Part shown: positions 5,579-11,112 of the stretch, piece by piece
Numbering within the stretch: position 1 is the stretch's first letter
How the letters are laid out: every line of letters begins with the position of its first letter
Assembly: GCA_017649745.1 (NCBI GenBank)
Contig: JAGCGE010000147.1
Location: forward strand, 1-11,112
Direction of reading: 5' to 3'
DNA: 11,112 bases
From: Clostridiales bacterium
GTDB taxonomy: Bacteria > Bacillota_A > Clostridia > Saccharofermentanales > Saccharofermentanaceae
Made by a program: the position numbers and the translations under genes
Notes under the pieces: generated by a model
What the model saw: the letters and a program-made list of their open reading frames with translations, nothing else
The model's database searches: none
What the model was told of the DNA's origin: nothing

Positions 5579-6649
5579 TCACTTTTTAGATTCTTTGTTA
5601 ATGTAACAGAAGCGTGCGAGATTCCTTCCTTTGTTCTTCGCCTCGTAAAGGCAGCGGTCGGCGTGCCTGAAAAGTGCGACAGGATCGACGTTACGATCGG
5701 CATAGGCAACGCCAGCGCTGACGGTCAATCTGATCTTTTTATTGTTCTTATCGAAAACCTTGCTCTCGATTATGCGACAGAGCTTGGTAACGTCTTTCTC
5801 TGACAACGAAGTGTCAGTTACAAAGATAGCGAACTCCTCACCACCCCATCTAGCGACCGGAAACTTCGTGTTTTCCTGAAGGACGTCAGAAAGTTCCTTG
5901 AGGATGACGTCTCCGACGAGGTGGCCGTAAGAGTCGTTGATGTTCTTGAAGTGGTCGATATCAAGGACCATGAGAGACACGTTGCTGACGGACTCATCCT
6001 GGAGCTTGGAGTTGACGTAGTCGTTGAAGCCTCTTCTGTTGTAAACGCCTGTCAGGTCGTCGTGATAGTAGAGGTATTCGTATTCCTTCTTTGTCTTCCT
6101 AAGCTCGAAAAAGATGTGACTTCTGATCGTGTCTAGGAGAAGCGAGATCAGGAAGAATGTTATGTAGATAAACGGGAATCTAATCCTGAGCGCTGTCGGG
6201 TAGTCATATTTCACCATCTCGATGCCCCAAGGGGTCCAAAGGAAGAATACGAGGATAACGAACATGAGACCGATAAGCGTCAGGCCGTATTTACGCTTAT
6301 ACAGGAAAAGACCGCAGGCAGGAAGCACACAGGTCCAGATGATGCTGGTACCTTCGGGCATGCCTGTGTATATGAAAAAAGTGAATAGCGACAGCAGCTC
6401 GATGGCGAGAAGCCAGGTCGAGAGGCGTACGCCCGTTTTGCTCATCTTGCAAAGGACGTAGTCGAGGATGCAAAGGAGCGCGAAGCAGAGCGTGACCCAG
6501 AAAAGGAAGATGTATCCCGTGACATAATTGATTATGGCGGAAATGCCGGCGATGATTATGAGGATGATGAAGATCCATGAGAATCTGAACTCCTCTTTGT
6601 CTTTCGCCTTCGATGTATTGTCAAGAAACTCCTTTATGAGTGAGGTCAT
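5579..6649 (-). CDS. Membrane-bound diguanylate cyclase (GGDEF domain)
   Basis: This enzyme should make cyclic di-GMP from two GTP at the membrane. The 356-residue protein has about six TM helices in residues 22-175 (near 22-40, 43-65, 77-95, 101-117, 121-140 and 158-174), forming an integral sensor region I cannot assign to a named family. A GGDEF domain fills 190-350: DDLTGVYNRRGF (197-208), metal-binding D230 in LDIDHFKNIND, and the active-site signature GGEEF (269-273). These residues are intact, so activity is likely. The inhibitory RxxD motif expected five residues before GGEEF is absent (NTKF there), so feedback inhibition by that site is not expected. The start is 14 nt after the SseB-like stop, indicating translation from one mRNA. 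The ribosome binding site (GGACGGG) is modest. A terminator follows. Confidence 0.93.
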   Translation of the reverse strand: MTSLIKEFLDNTSKAKDKEEFRFSWIFIILIIIAGISAIINYVTGYIFLFWVTLCFALLCILDYVLCKMSKTGVRLSTWLLAIELLSLFTFFIYTGMPEGTSIIWTCVLPACGLFLYKRKYGLTLIGLMFVILVFFLWTPWGIEMVKYDYPTALRIRFPFIYITFFLISLLLDTIRSHIFFELRKTKKEYEYLYYHDDLTGVYNRRGFNDYVNSKLQDESVSNVSLMVLDIDHFKNINDSYGHLVGDVILKELSDVLQENTKFPVARWGGEEFAIFVTDTSLSEKDVTKLCRIIESKVFDKNNKKIRLTVSAGVAYADRNVDPVALFRHADRCLYEAKNKGRNLARFCYINKESKK

Positions 6650-6663
6650 GCTGCACCCGTCCG

Positions 6664-7743
6664 TTATGCTTTATAGAATGGTTCCTGGTTGCTGCAGAGC
6701 TTGATGAAAGCAGGTGCCTTCATGGCGAATTCAACCTTCATCTCGCGGCCGACTGCAGGAAGCACTGCTGCATAAGCCTTATCGAAGATAGCCTTACGCT
6801 CTTCCTCAGTAACTGCGAAATCAAGATCAAAGACAGCAAGAAGATTAACTGAACTCTCTTCCTTCTTAGCGAAAAGGTAGATCTCCTTGATCATCGGATC
6901 AGCCTTACCTACGCTGATAAGAGCTTCCTTGGAAAGCTTGATCTGCTCAGTCTCCTTAGGAAGACCGATCTCGATACGTGTTTCCTTGTCGATCGTACGC
7001 TTAGTTACGTTCTTCTCGTTCTTATAGCCCTCGGACGCCTTAATGTTCTCGATGAACGGTGGCGGTACCGGTACCGGCTCTGTGAAAGGATTAACAACGA
7101 GGCCGTCGCAGTTGTTGCAGGCGATCGTTGATACATCGTCAAAAGTCATAGCAAGGATCTTAGCAGGCTTATTCTGCTCGAAATAGCCCTTCCACTTGCT
7201 GAATGCGCCCCAGTCAGTAAATGTAGGAAGAATCTTCTTACTCTTGTCTTCACCTACGTTCAGCATAGGGAATCCAACCTTGGTGCCCTTCTGAAGTTTG
7301 CCGCTGTTAGGACCAAGCTCATCAGAGATAACAGGAACAACGAACTTCGCGTGAACGAGCGCGTAACAGAACTCGTTTGTGAAATCCTTGTCGGAGTAGT
7401 TATTCTTGTATTCTCTTGCAAGACCCAAAAGGAACGGATTCTCAACCGGACGGTTGGAATCGACTGTAGCCTGTGGCTCAACGTTCGTGATTACAGCGAA
7501 GATGATATTATCAGGAACATTCTTACCCTCAAGAACGATCTCGAAATTATCACCATCTTTATTTGTAGTATACTTCTCGATCTTAACGACCGGCATATTC
7601 GACTTAGAAATATACAAAGCCTCGCCAGCTTCGATATCGCCGTGCGAGATTCCAACTAATCCCTGGCTGCTTTCATATTCTTTTATCTCTTTAACCACCA
7701 TAGTAAAGCGGTTCTTTGTAGCAGCCTTAACATTCTCATCCAT
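6664..7743 (-). CDS. SseB-like protein with an extra N-terminal beta-barrel-like domain
   Basis: The 359-residue cytoplasmic protein resembles the SseB (enhanced serine sensitivity) family, whose biochemical role is unsettled. Residues about 100-235 fit an SseB N-terminal domain (ENPFLLGLAREYKNN, then FVVPVISD and ILPTFTDWGAFSKW). Residues about 250-359 fit the SseB C-terminal domain (RIEIGLPKE, IKEIYLFAKK). A proline-rich linker, EPVPVPPPF, lies at 222-230. Residues about 11-90 are additional, and their pattern (FTMVVKEI, GISHGDIEAGEALYI, VVKIEKY, FEIVLEGK) recalls the beta-barrel domain II of EF-Tu-type GTPases. That assignment is inference. The ATG at 7743 has AGGAGGGA eight bases upstream. 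It is the first gene of an operon with the diguanylate cyclase and diverges from the kinase-like gene. Confidence 0.8.
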   Translation of the reverse strand: MDENVKAATKNRFTMVVKEIKEYESSQGLVGISHGDIEAGEALYISKSNMPVVKIEKYTTNKDGDNFEIVLEGKNVPDNIIFAVITNVEPQATVDSNRPVENPFLLGLAREYKNNYSDKDFTNEFCYALVHAKFVVPVISDELGPNSGKLQKGTKVGFPMLNVGEDKSKKILPTFTDWGAFSKWKGYFEQNKPAKILAMTFDDVSTIACNNCDGLVVNPFTEPVPVPPPFIENIKASEGYKNEKNVTKRTIDKETRIEIGLPKETEQIKLSKEALISVGKADPMIKEIYLFAKKEESSVNLLAVFDLDFAVTEEERKAIFDKAYAAVLPAVGREMKVEFAMKAPAFIKLCSNQEPFYKA

Positions 7744-7779
7744 GTAACAGTTCCCTCCTATAGGAAATTAAGCCTAACC

Positions 7780-7808
7780 ATTGTATCAGAAAACCTCTGA
7801 TATTTAAA
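7780..7808 (-). promoter_or_regulatory. Candidate promoter of the SseB-like/diguanylate cyclase operon
   Basis: The minus strand shows TTTAAA (7803-7808), a 17-bp spacer and TACAAT (7780-7785). The spacer coincides almost exactly with a perfect inverted repeat, which suggests repression at this site. Confidence 0.55.
7784..7802. promoter_or_regulatory. Palindromic operator candidate 1
   Basis: TATCAGA-AAACC-TCTGATA is a perfect 7-bp inverted repeat. It lies between the -35 and -10 of the SseB-like promoter, a classic repressor position. I cannot name the regulator. Confidence 0.5.
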
Positions 7809-7809
7809 C

Positions 7810-7826
7810 TTATCAAAATGTGATAA
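7810..7826. promoter_or_regulatory. Palindromic operator candidate 2
   Basis: TTATCA-AAATG-TGATAA is a perfect 6-bp inverted repeat. It sits just upstream of the SseB-like -35 and overlaps the expected -35 zone of the divergent kinase-like gene. It shares the TATCA/TGATA half-site with candidate 1, though with a different gap. Confidence 0.5.
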
Positions 7827-7839
7827 ATGCTTCGTCTCT

Positions 7840-7848
7840 TGGTATAAT
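7840..7848 (+). promoter_or_regulatory. Extended -10 promoter of the kinase-like gene
   Basis: TGGTATAAT is a perfect extended -10 element, which can work without a strong -35; none is visible at the right distance. Transcription would begin near 7855, giving a 5' leader of about 50 nt. Confidence 0.6.
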
Positions 7849-7853
7849 GGAAT

Positions 7854-7869
7854 AAGTCAGTTATGACTT
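7854..7869 (+). promoter_or_regulatory. Inverted repeat at the start of the kinase-like transcript
   Basis: AAGTCA-GTTA-TGACTT is a perfect 6-bp inverted repeat beginning six bases after the -10. It could be an operator or a 5' mRNA hairpin. Confidence 0.4.
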
Positions 7870-7906
7870 GTCGGATAATCGGGAAGAATGATAGCAGGTA
7901 ATTCGT

Positions 7907-10249
7907 ATGATCATTTGCCTTAATTGTTTTAATGAAAGCGATGAAACTCAGGGGGCGTGTCCATTCTGTGGAGTGACAGATGTGCGTGCCGCAGTTCCGA
8001 CGCATCTGGTCCCTGGTGTTACGCTTCATAATGATCGTTACCTAATAGGTATGGCGGTCAGTTCCGGCAAGTTCGATGTTATTTACAAAGCTTATGATAC
8101 GCAGACGAAGGCTGTTATTGCGATCAAGGAATTCTTCCCTGAAGAGCTGGCTACTCGACCTGAGGGGTCAAAAGATCTCATAGTTACGGATAATCAAGAG
8201 AAATTCAACAGAGGAAAGTCTCGTTTTCTGGCTGAAGCAAAAGCCATGTCTAAGTTCAGAGCTCACGGCAGCATCCTGAACGTTTTCGACTTTTTCGAAG
8301 AGAACAATACTGCTTATATCGTTATGGAGCTTCTTGAGGGAACTGCGCTTGATGATTTCCTTAAGCTCGCGGACGGGCCTATCGACAAGGATCTGGCGAT
8401 CTATATAACAAATGAGATAGGCAGGGCTCTCATGTCGCTCCACAAGGAAGGGATCATCCACAGGGAAGTCACGCCTGAGAATATCTTCCTTTGCAATGAT
8501 GATATGGTGGTAAAACTCCTCGACTTCGGCTCAGCTAAGCTCACCGACGACGACAGCGATGTTATTGATGTTGCTCTTAAGTCAGGATTTGCCCCTCTCG
8601 AGCAGTACAAGAAGAAAGAAACTGTCGATGCGACAACAGATGTGTATTCATTGGGTGCAACTTTGTATGTCATGCTGACTAATGCCAGACCTGACGAAGC
8701 AATAAGCAGAGAGTTCAGGGATAATTTGGTTCCTCCGAACAAGATCATTCGCGAGATGAACGAGAACCTTAGCAATGCCATAATGAAGGCAATGGCAATA
8801 GATAAGCATCAGAGATTCGCGACTATATCGGAATTCCTGAAGGCGATAAACGGCGAGAAAAAAGTTGTTACTCTTAAAGAAGAAAAGAATAAGTCTAAGA
8901 TCAAGCTGATCGGCATAATAGCCGCTGCGGTCCTGTTGGTAAGCATCTGCTCTATTGTCGCGATAAAACTATTCAGCAAAGATACGCTTGAGCCGGTCAC
9001 ACTCACAGTCTGGTACAAGGCAGAGAGTGGATCTGACAAGATCAGAGCTATGGAATACATAAAGAAAAACTTCGAAGCGAATTCGAAGCATAAGGGTGTA
9101 GTCCTTGAGCTGAAGGCGATCGATCCAATTACATATAATGACGAGATTGAAAAGGCTGCGTCAGAAGGAAAGCTGCCGAATGTTTTCGAGAGTACTGATT
9201 GTGATGATTCAGTTCTTGGAAAATGCGTCAGTCTTAAGGATGTCACCGAAAGCGAACAGGCAGAGAAATGCCTTTTCTTGGATGATTACTATGATGTTAT
9301 ATACAAAGACGGCAAGCAGATACCAATGGCGTTTGAGACACCTGTAGCCATAGTAACCAATGATTATGATGGTAACACGTTCACGTCATCATCTGATTTC
9401 GGAGATTCTACGATCGCGTGGGATCGTGACCATGCTTACTTGATCGCAGCTAATCTCGAGCCGGGCTCTTTCTATGAGGAGGACGTTTTCCCGAATGACT
9501 GTCCTGTACTGATCACCTCTTCTTCAGAGATCGATGATATACAGGATACACTCACTACCTCCGGCAAGGCTGTTTATCTTCAGAGCGAGAACGTTATCTG
9601 TCGTTTCACATGCGAATGGAGTATCAGCAAGAGCGGAGATAATGAGATCAAAGCATCTGAGAGTCTCCTGTCGTATATGCTCAGTAATGACTGTCAGGGT
9701 CGTCTCGTTTCAAGCATCAGCGGTAATGGTGAGTTGCCTCTCTGCGAAGAGACTCTCAATAACCTCTGTAAGAGCAATGATGATCTTTACGGTGGACTTA
9801 AAGAAATAAAGGATGATCTCACATTCGAAGAGATCTCTATCTCTTCCCTCCCTGAGCCGCTCGAAAAAGATTCCTGGGCTGAGTTCGACGATGATCCGAA
9901 TAAAAACATCGAAAACTTCATTCGTAACGCTTACAAATTCCTGCTTAACAGAGAAGTCGACCAGGAAGGTTTCGACAACTGGTATAAGCAGCTTACAGAA
10001 AAAACGATCACTCCGGAAGATTTCATCAGGAGCATGATCGGAACGGGTGAATTCACTGATCGCAACTTAAGCAACGAAGATTATATCTCTGCAATGTATA
10101 AGACTATCCTTTACAGAGTGCCTGATGAAGAAGGACTCAATGCTTTCGTAGAGATCATCAATAACGGCTCTGCGACAAGAGAGAGCGTATTGGATATCTT
10201 CTTCGGAAGTGATGAATGGACTGCGATCAAGACAAAAATGGGCATCTGA
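7907..10249 (+). CDS. Transmembrane Ser/Thr kinase-like receptor: zinc ribbon, kinase fold, TM, solute-binding-like ectodomain, DUF4214-like tail
   Basis: The 780-residue product is multidomain. A zinc ribbon (C4, C7, C18, C21) opens the protein. A protein-kinase fold spans about 45-312, with K74 in IAIKEF, likely helix-C E110, DFG at 206-208, GFAPLEQY (227-234) and TDVYSLG (244-250). The catalytic loop reads HREVTPEN (185-192), so the HRD aspartate is Glu187, and the glycine loop (GMAVSSGKF, 48-56) is degenerate. It may be a pseudokinase or have low activity. One TM helix lies at about 333-356. Residues about 364-640 resemble an extracellular family 1 solute-binding protein (VTLTVWY near the start, ASEGKLPNVFEST at 418-430). 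Two related segments (about 670-715 and 726-771) resemble DUF4214. It is divergent from the SseB-like operon. The ATG at 7907 has only a weak ribosome binding site (AGGT). Confidence 0.85.
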   Translation: MIICLNCFNESDETQGACPFCGVTDVRAAVPTHLVPGVTLHNDRYLIGMAVSSGKFDVIYKAYDTQTKAVIAIKEFFPEELATRPEGSKDLIVTDNQEKFNRGKSRFLAEAKAMSKFRAHGSILNVFDFFEENNTAYIVMELLEGTALDDFLKLADGPIDKDLAIYITNEIGRALMSLHKEGIIHREVTPENIFLCNDDMVVKLLDFGSAKLTDDDSDVIDVALKSGFAPLEQYKKKETVDATTDVYSLGATLYVMLTNARPDEAISREFRDNLVPPNKIIREMNENLSNAIMKAMAIDKHQRFATISEFLKAINGEKKVVTLKEEKNKSKIKLIGIIAAAVLLVSICSIVAIKLFSKDTLEPVTLTVWYKAESGSDKIRAMEYIKKNFEANSKHKGVVLELKAIDPITYNDEIEKAASEGKLPNVFESTDCDDSVLGKCVSLKDVTESEQAEKCLFLDDYYDVIYKDGKQIPMAFETPVAIVTNDYDGNTFTSSSDFGDSTIAWDRDHAYLIAANLEPGSFYEEDVFPNDCPVLITSSSEIDDIQDTLTTSGKAVYLQSENVICRFTCEWSISKSGDNEIKASESLLSYMLSNDCQGRLVSSISGNGELPLCEETLNNLCKSNDDLYGGLKEIKDDLTFEEISISSLPEPLEKDSWAEFDDDPNKNIENFIRNAYKFLLNREVDQEGFDNWYKQLTEKTITPEDFIRSMIGTGEFTDRNLSNEDYISAMYKTILYRVPDEEGLNAFVEIINNGSATRESVLDIFFGSDEWTAIKTKMGI

Positions 10250-10260
10250 ACCCCGTGACA

Positions 10261-10290
10261 AATAAAAACTCAGAACTGTCTGATCAGTTC
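10261..10290 (-). terminator. Probable terminator of the ABC exporter gene
   Basis: On the minus strand GAACTG-ATCAGA-CAGTTC (10273-10290) is followed by TGAGTTTTTATTTG. The stem lies in the last codons and the TGA stop forms part of the tail. The stem is short, so this is moderate. No plus-strand terminator for the kinase-like gene is visible in the 20-bp convergent gap. Confidence 0.45.
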
Positions 10291-11112
10291 GTTGATGTCG
10301 CTTTCGTCAAGGAGAGTGATGTGTGTATTGACGACACGATAGACGCTGTCGCACATAGTAAGGACAGTCGGTCGGTGCGTCGTGATGATGAAAGTCTTGT
10401 CAGGCGATTTCATGAGGATGTTACGGAGGACTTCGCGCTCGGTCTCAACGTCGAGAGCTGATGTTGCTTCGTCCATGAGGATGATCGGAGCGTCACGAAG
10501 AAGTGCGCGGGCTATAGCTATGCGCTGCGCCTGGCCTTCGGAAAGTCCTTTACCCTTTTCCTTGACTTCGCTTTCTATACCTTCAGGTAGTTTCTTAACA
10601 AAATCCCAGGCGCATGCCATCTTGAGAGCTGAGATGATCTCGTCGTCAGTGGCATCTTCTTTTCCAAGACGCATATTATATGCGATGCTGCCTGACATCA
10701 GGGAGTTGCCCTGAGGGACGTAGGAGATGTTGATTCGGCTGAGCGGATCTATTGGCTTACGGGCACCTGACGGGAAAACGAATTCCATCGTGCCTGATGA
10801 TGGCTCGACCATGCCGAGAAGAAGACGAAGAAGCGTCGTCTTACCTTCGCCTGAAGGACCGACAAGAGCTGTGATCTTGCCAGGAAGAGCCGTAAGTGAT
10901 GAATCGCGGATGACCATCGTTTCCGGATCATAGCCAAAGTCGACATTACGAAGCTCGATCGTGACGCCCTTCTCAGTAAAGACGTCTGTACCTGTGTGCT
11001 CTGACGGCAGATCGATAAGTTCCCTGATCCTGTGCGCTGCAACTGAACCGTTAACGAACGTAGGCACCATGTCTGTCACACTCTTGAACGCGCCGGAAAG
11101 GTTGATCCTCTG
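10270..11112 (-). CDS. ABC exporter, C-terminal part with nucleotide-binding domain
   Basis: The frame is open to the right edge, so the start and nearly all of the membrane domain are outside; 280 codons are visible. The first 30 or so residues (INLSGAFKSVTDMVPTFVNG) look like the end of an exporter-type transmembrane domain, followed by a linker. The ATPase domain is complete: Walker A GPSGEGKTT (visible residues 85-93), Q-loop in YVPQGN (Q134), signature LSEGQ (190-194, where LSGGQ is commoner), Walker B IILMDE (210-215), D-loop SALD and switch histidine in TTHR (H246). It should drive export as a homo- or heterodimer; the substrate cannot be told. A GTG at 11079 and an ATG at 11070 are internal codons, not starts. 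It converges on the kinase-like gene with a 20-bp gap. Confidence 0.93.
   Translation of the reverse strand, partial: QRINLSGAFKSVTDMVPTFVNGSVAAHRIRELIDLPSEHTGTDVFTEKGVTIELRNVDFGYDPETMVIRDSSLTALPGKITALVGPSGEGKTTLLRLLLGMVEPSSGTMEFVFPSGARKPIDPLSRINISYVPQGNSLMSGSIAYNMRLGKEDATDDEIISALKMACAWDFVKKLPEGIESEVKEKGKGLSEGQAQRIAIARALLRDAPIILMDEATSALDVETEREVLRNILMKSPDKTFIITTHRPTVLTMCDSVYRVVNTHITLLDESDINELIRQF

Noticed and set aside
11070..11079. GTG/ATG codons as the start of the ABC protein
   Set aside because: The frame continues upstream to the window edge with exporter-like sequence (INLSGAFKS), so these are internal codons of a truncated gene.

Overview
The window looks like chromosome from a strictly anaerobic Firmicute, most likely a gut or rumen member of the Clostridia. 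I infer this from gene content: an oxygen-sensitive class III ribonucleotide reductase with its radical-SAM activase, a DUF1846 protein, an SseB-like protein, a zinc-ribbon Ser/Thr-kinase-like receptor ending in DUF4214, strong GGAGG-type ribosome binding sites, and Gram-positive style promoters and terminators. No rRNA, tRNA, insertion sequence or CRISPR array is visible.

Layout. (1) 1-1853, minus strand: nrdG followed by nrdD, with nrdD running off the left edge. A TTGACT-17-TACAAT promoter carries two NrdR boxes 32 bp apart. (2) 1854-2202: a 349-bp gap holding that promoter and a second, more distal pair of NrdR-like boxes (2084-2120). The second pair overlaps a second possible minus-strand promoter and also lies upstream of the plus-strand gene at 2203. 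(3) 2203-3796, plus strand: an unrecognised three-TM membrane protein, then a PD-(D/E)XK-nuclease-like protein whose ribosome binding site is buried in a 54-nt hairpin. (4) 3797-3988: a gap between convergent genes holding eight copies of the palindrome TTTACTGTAAA or close variants. Their near mirror-symmetric spacing (31, 22, 31, 11, 30, 22, 31) is centred on a terminator hairpin. (5) 3989-5476, minus: a DUF1846 protein. (6) 5579-7743, minus: a two-gene unit, an SseB-like protein then a membrane diguanylate cyclase, ending in a clear intrinsic terminator that overlaps the likely promoter of the DUF1846 gene. (7) 7744-7906: a divergent control region with three short palindromes. (8) 7907-10249, plus: a 780-residue transmembrane protein with a zinc ribbon, a kinase domain lacking canonical catalytic residues, one TM helix, a solute-binding-protein-like ectodomain and a DUF4214-like tail. 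(9) 10270-11112, minus: the C-terminal half of an ABC exporter, running off the right edge.

How the parts may work together. NrdG makes the glycyl radical on NrdD for anaerobic dNTP synthesis, and NrdR would repress the pair when dATP is ample. The kinase-like receptor and the SseB/diguanylate cyclase unit are divergent and share palindromes between them, so they may form one signalling locus (an inference). The strongest candidates for something undescribed are the symmetric palindrome array beside an orphan nuclease-like gene, the probable transmembrane pseudokinase with a solute-binding ectodomain, and the doubled NrdR-box arrangement.
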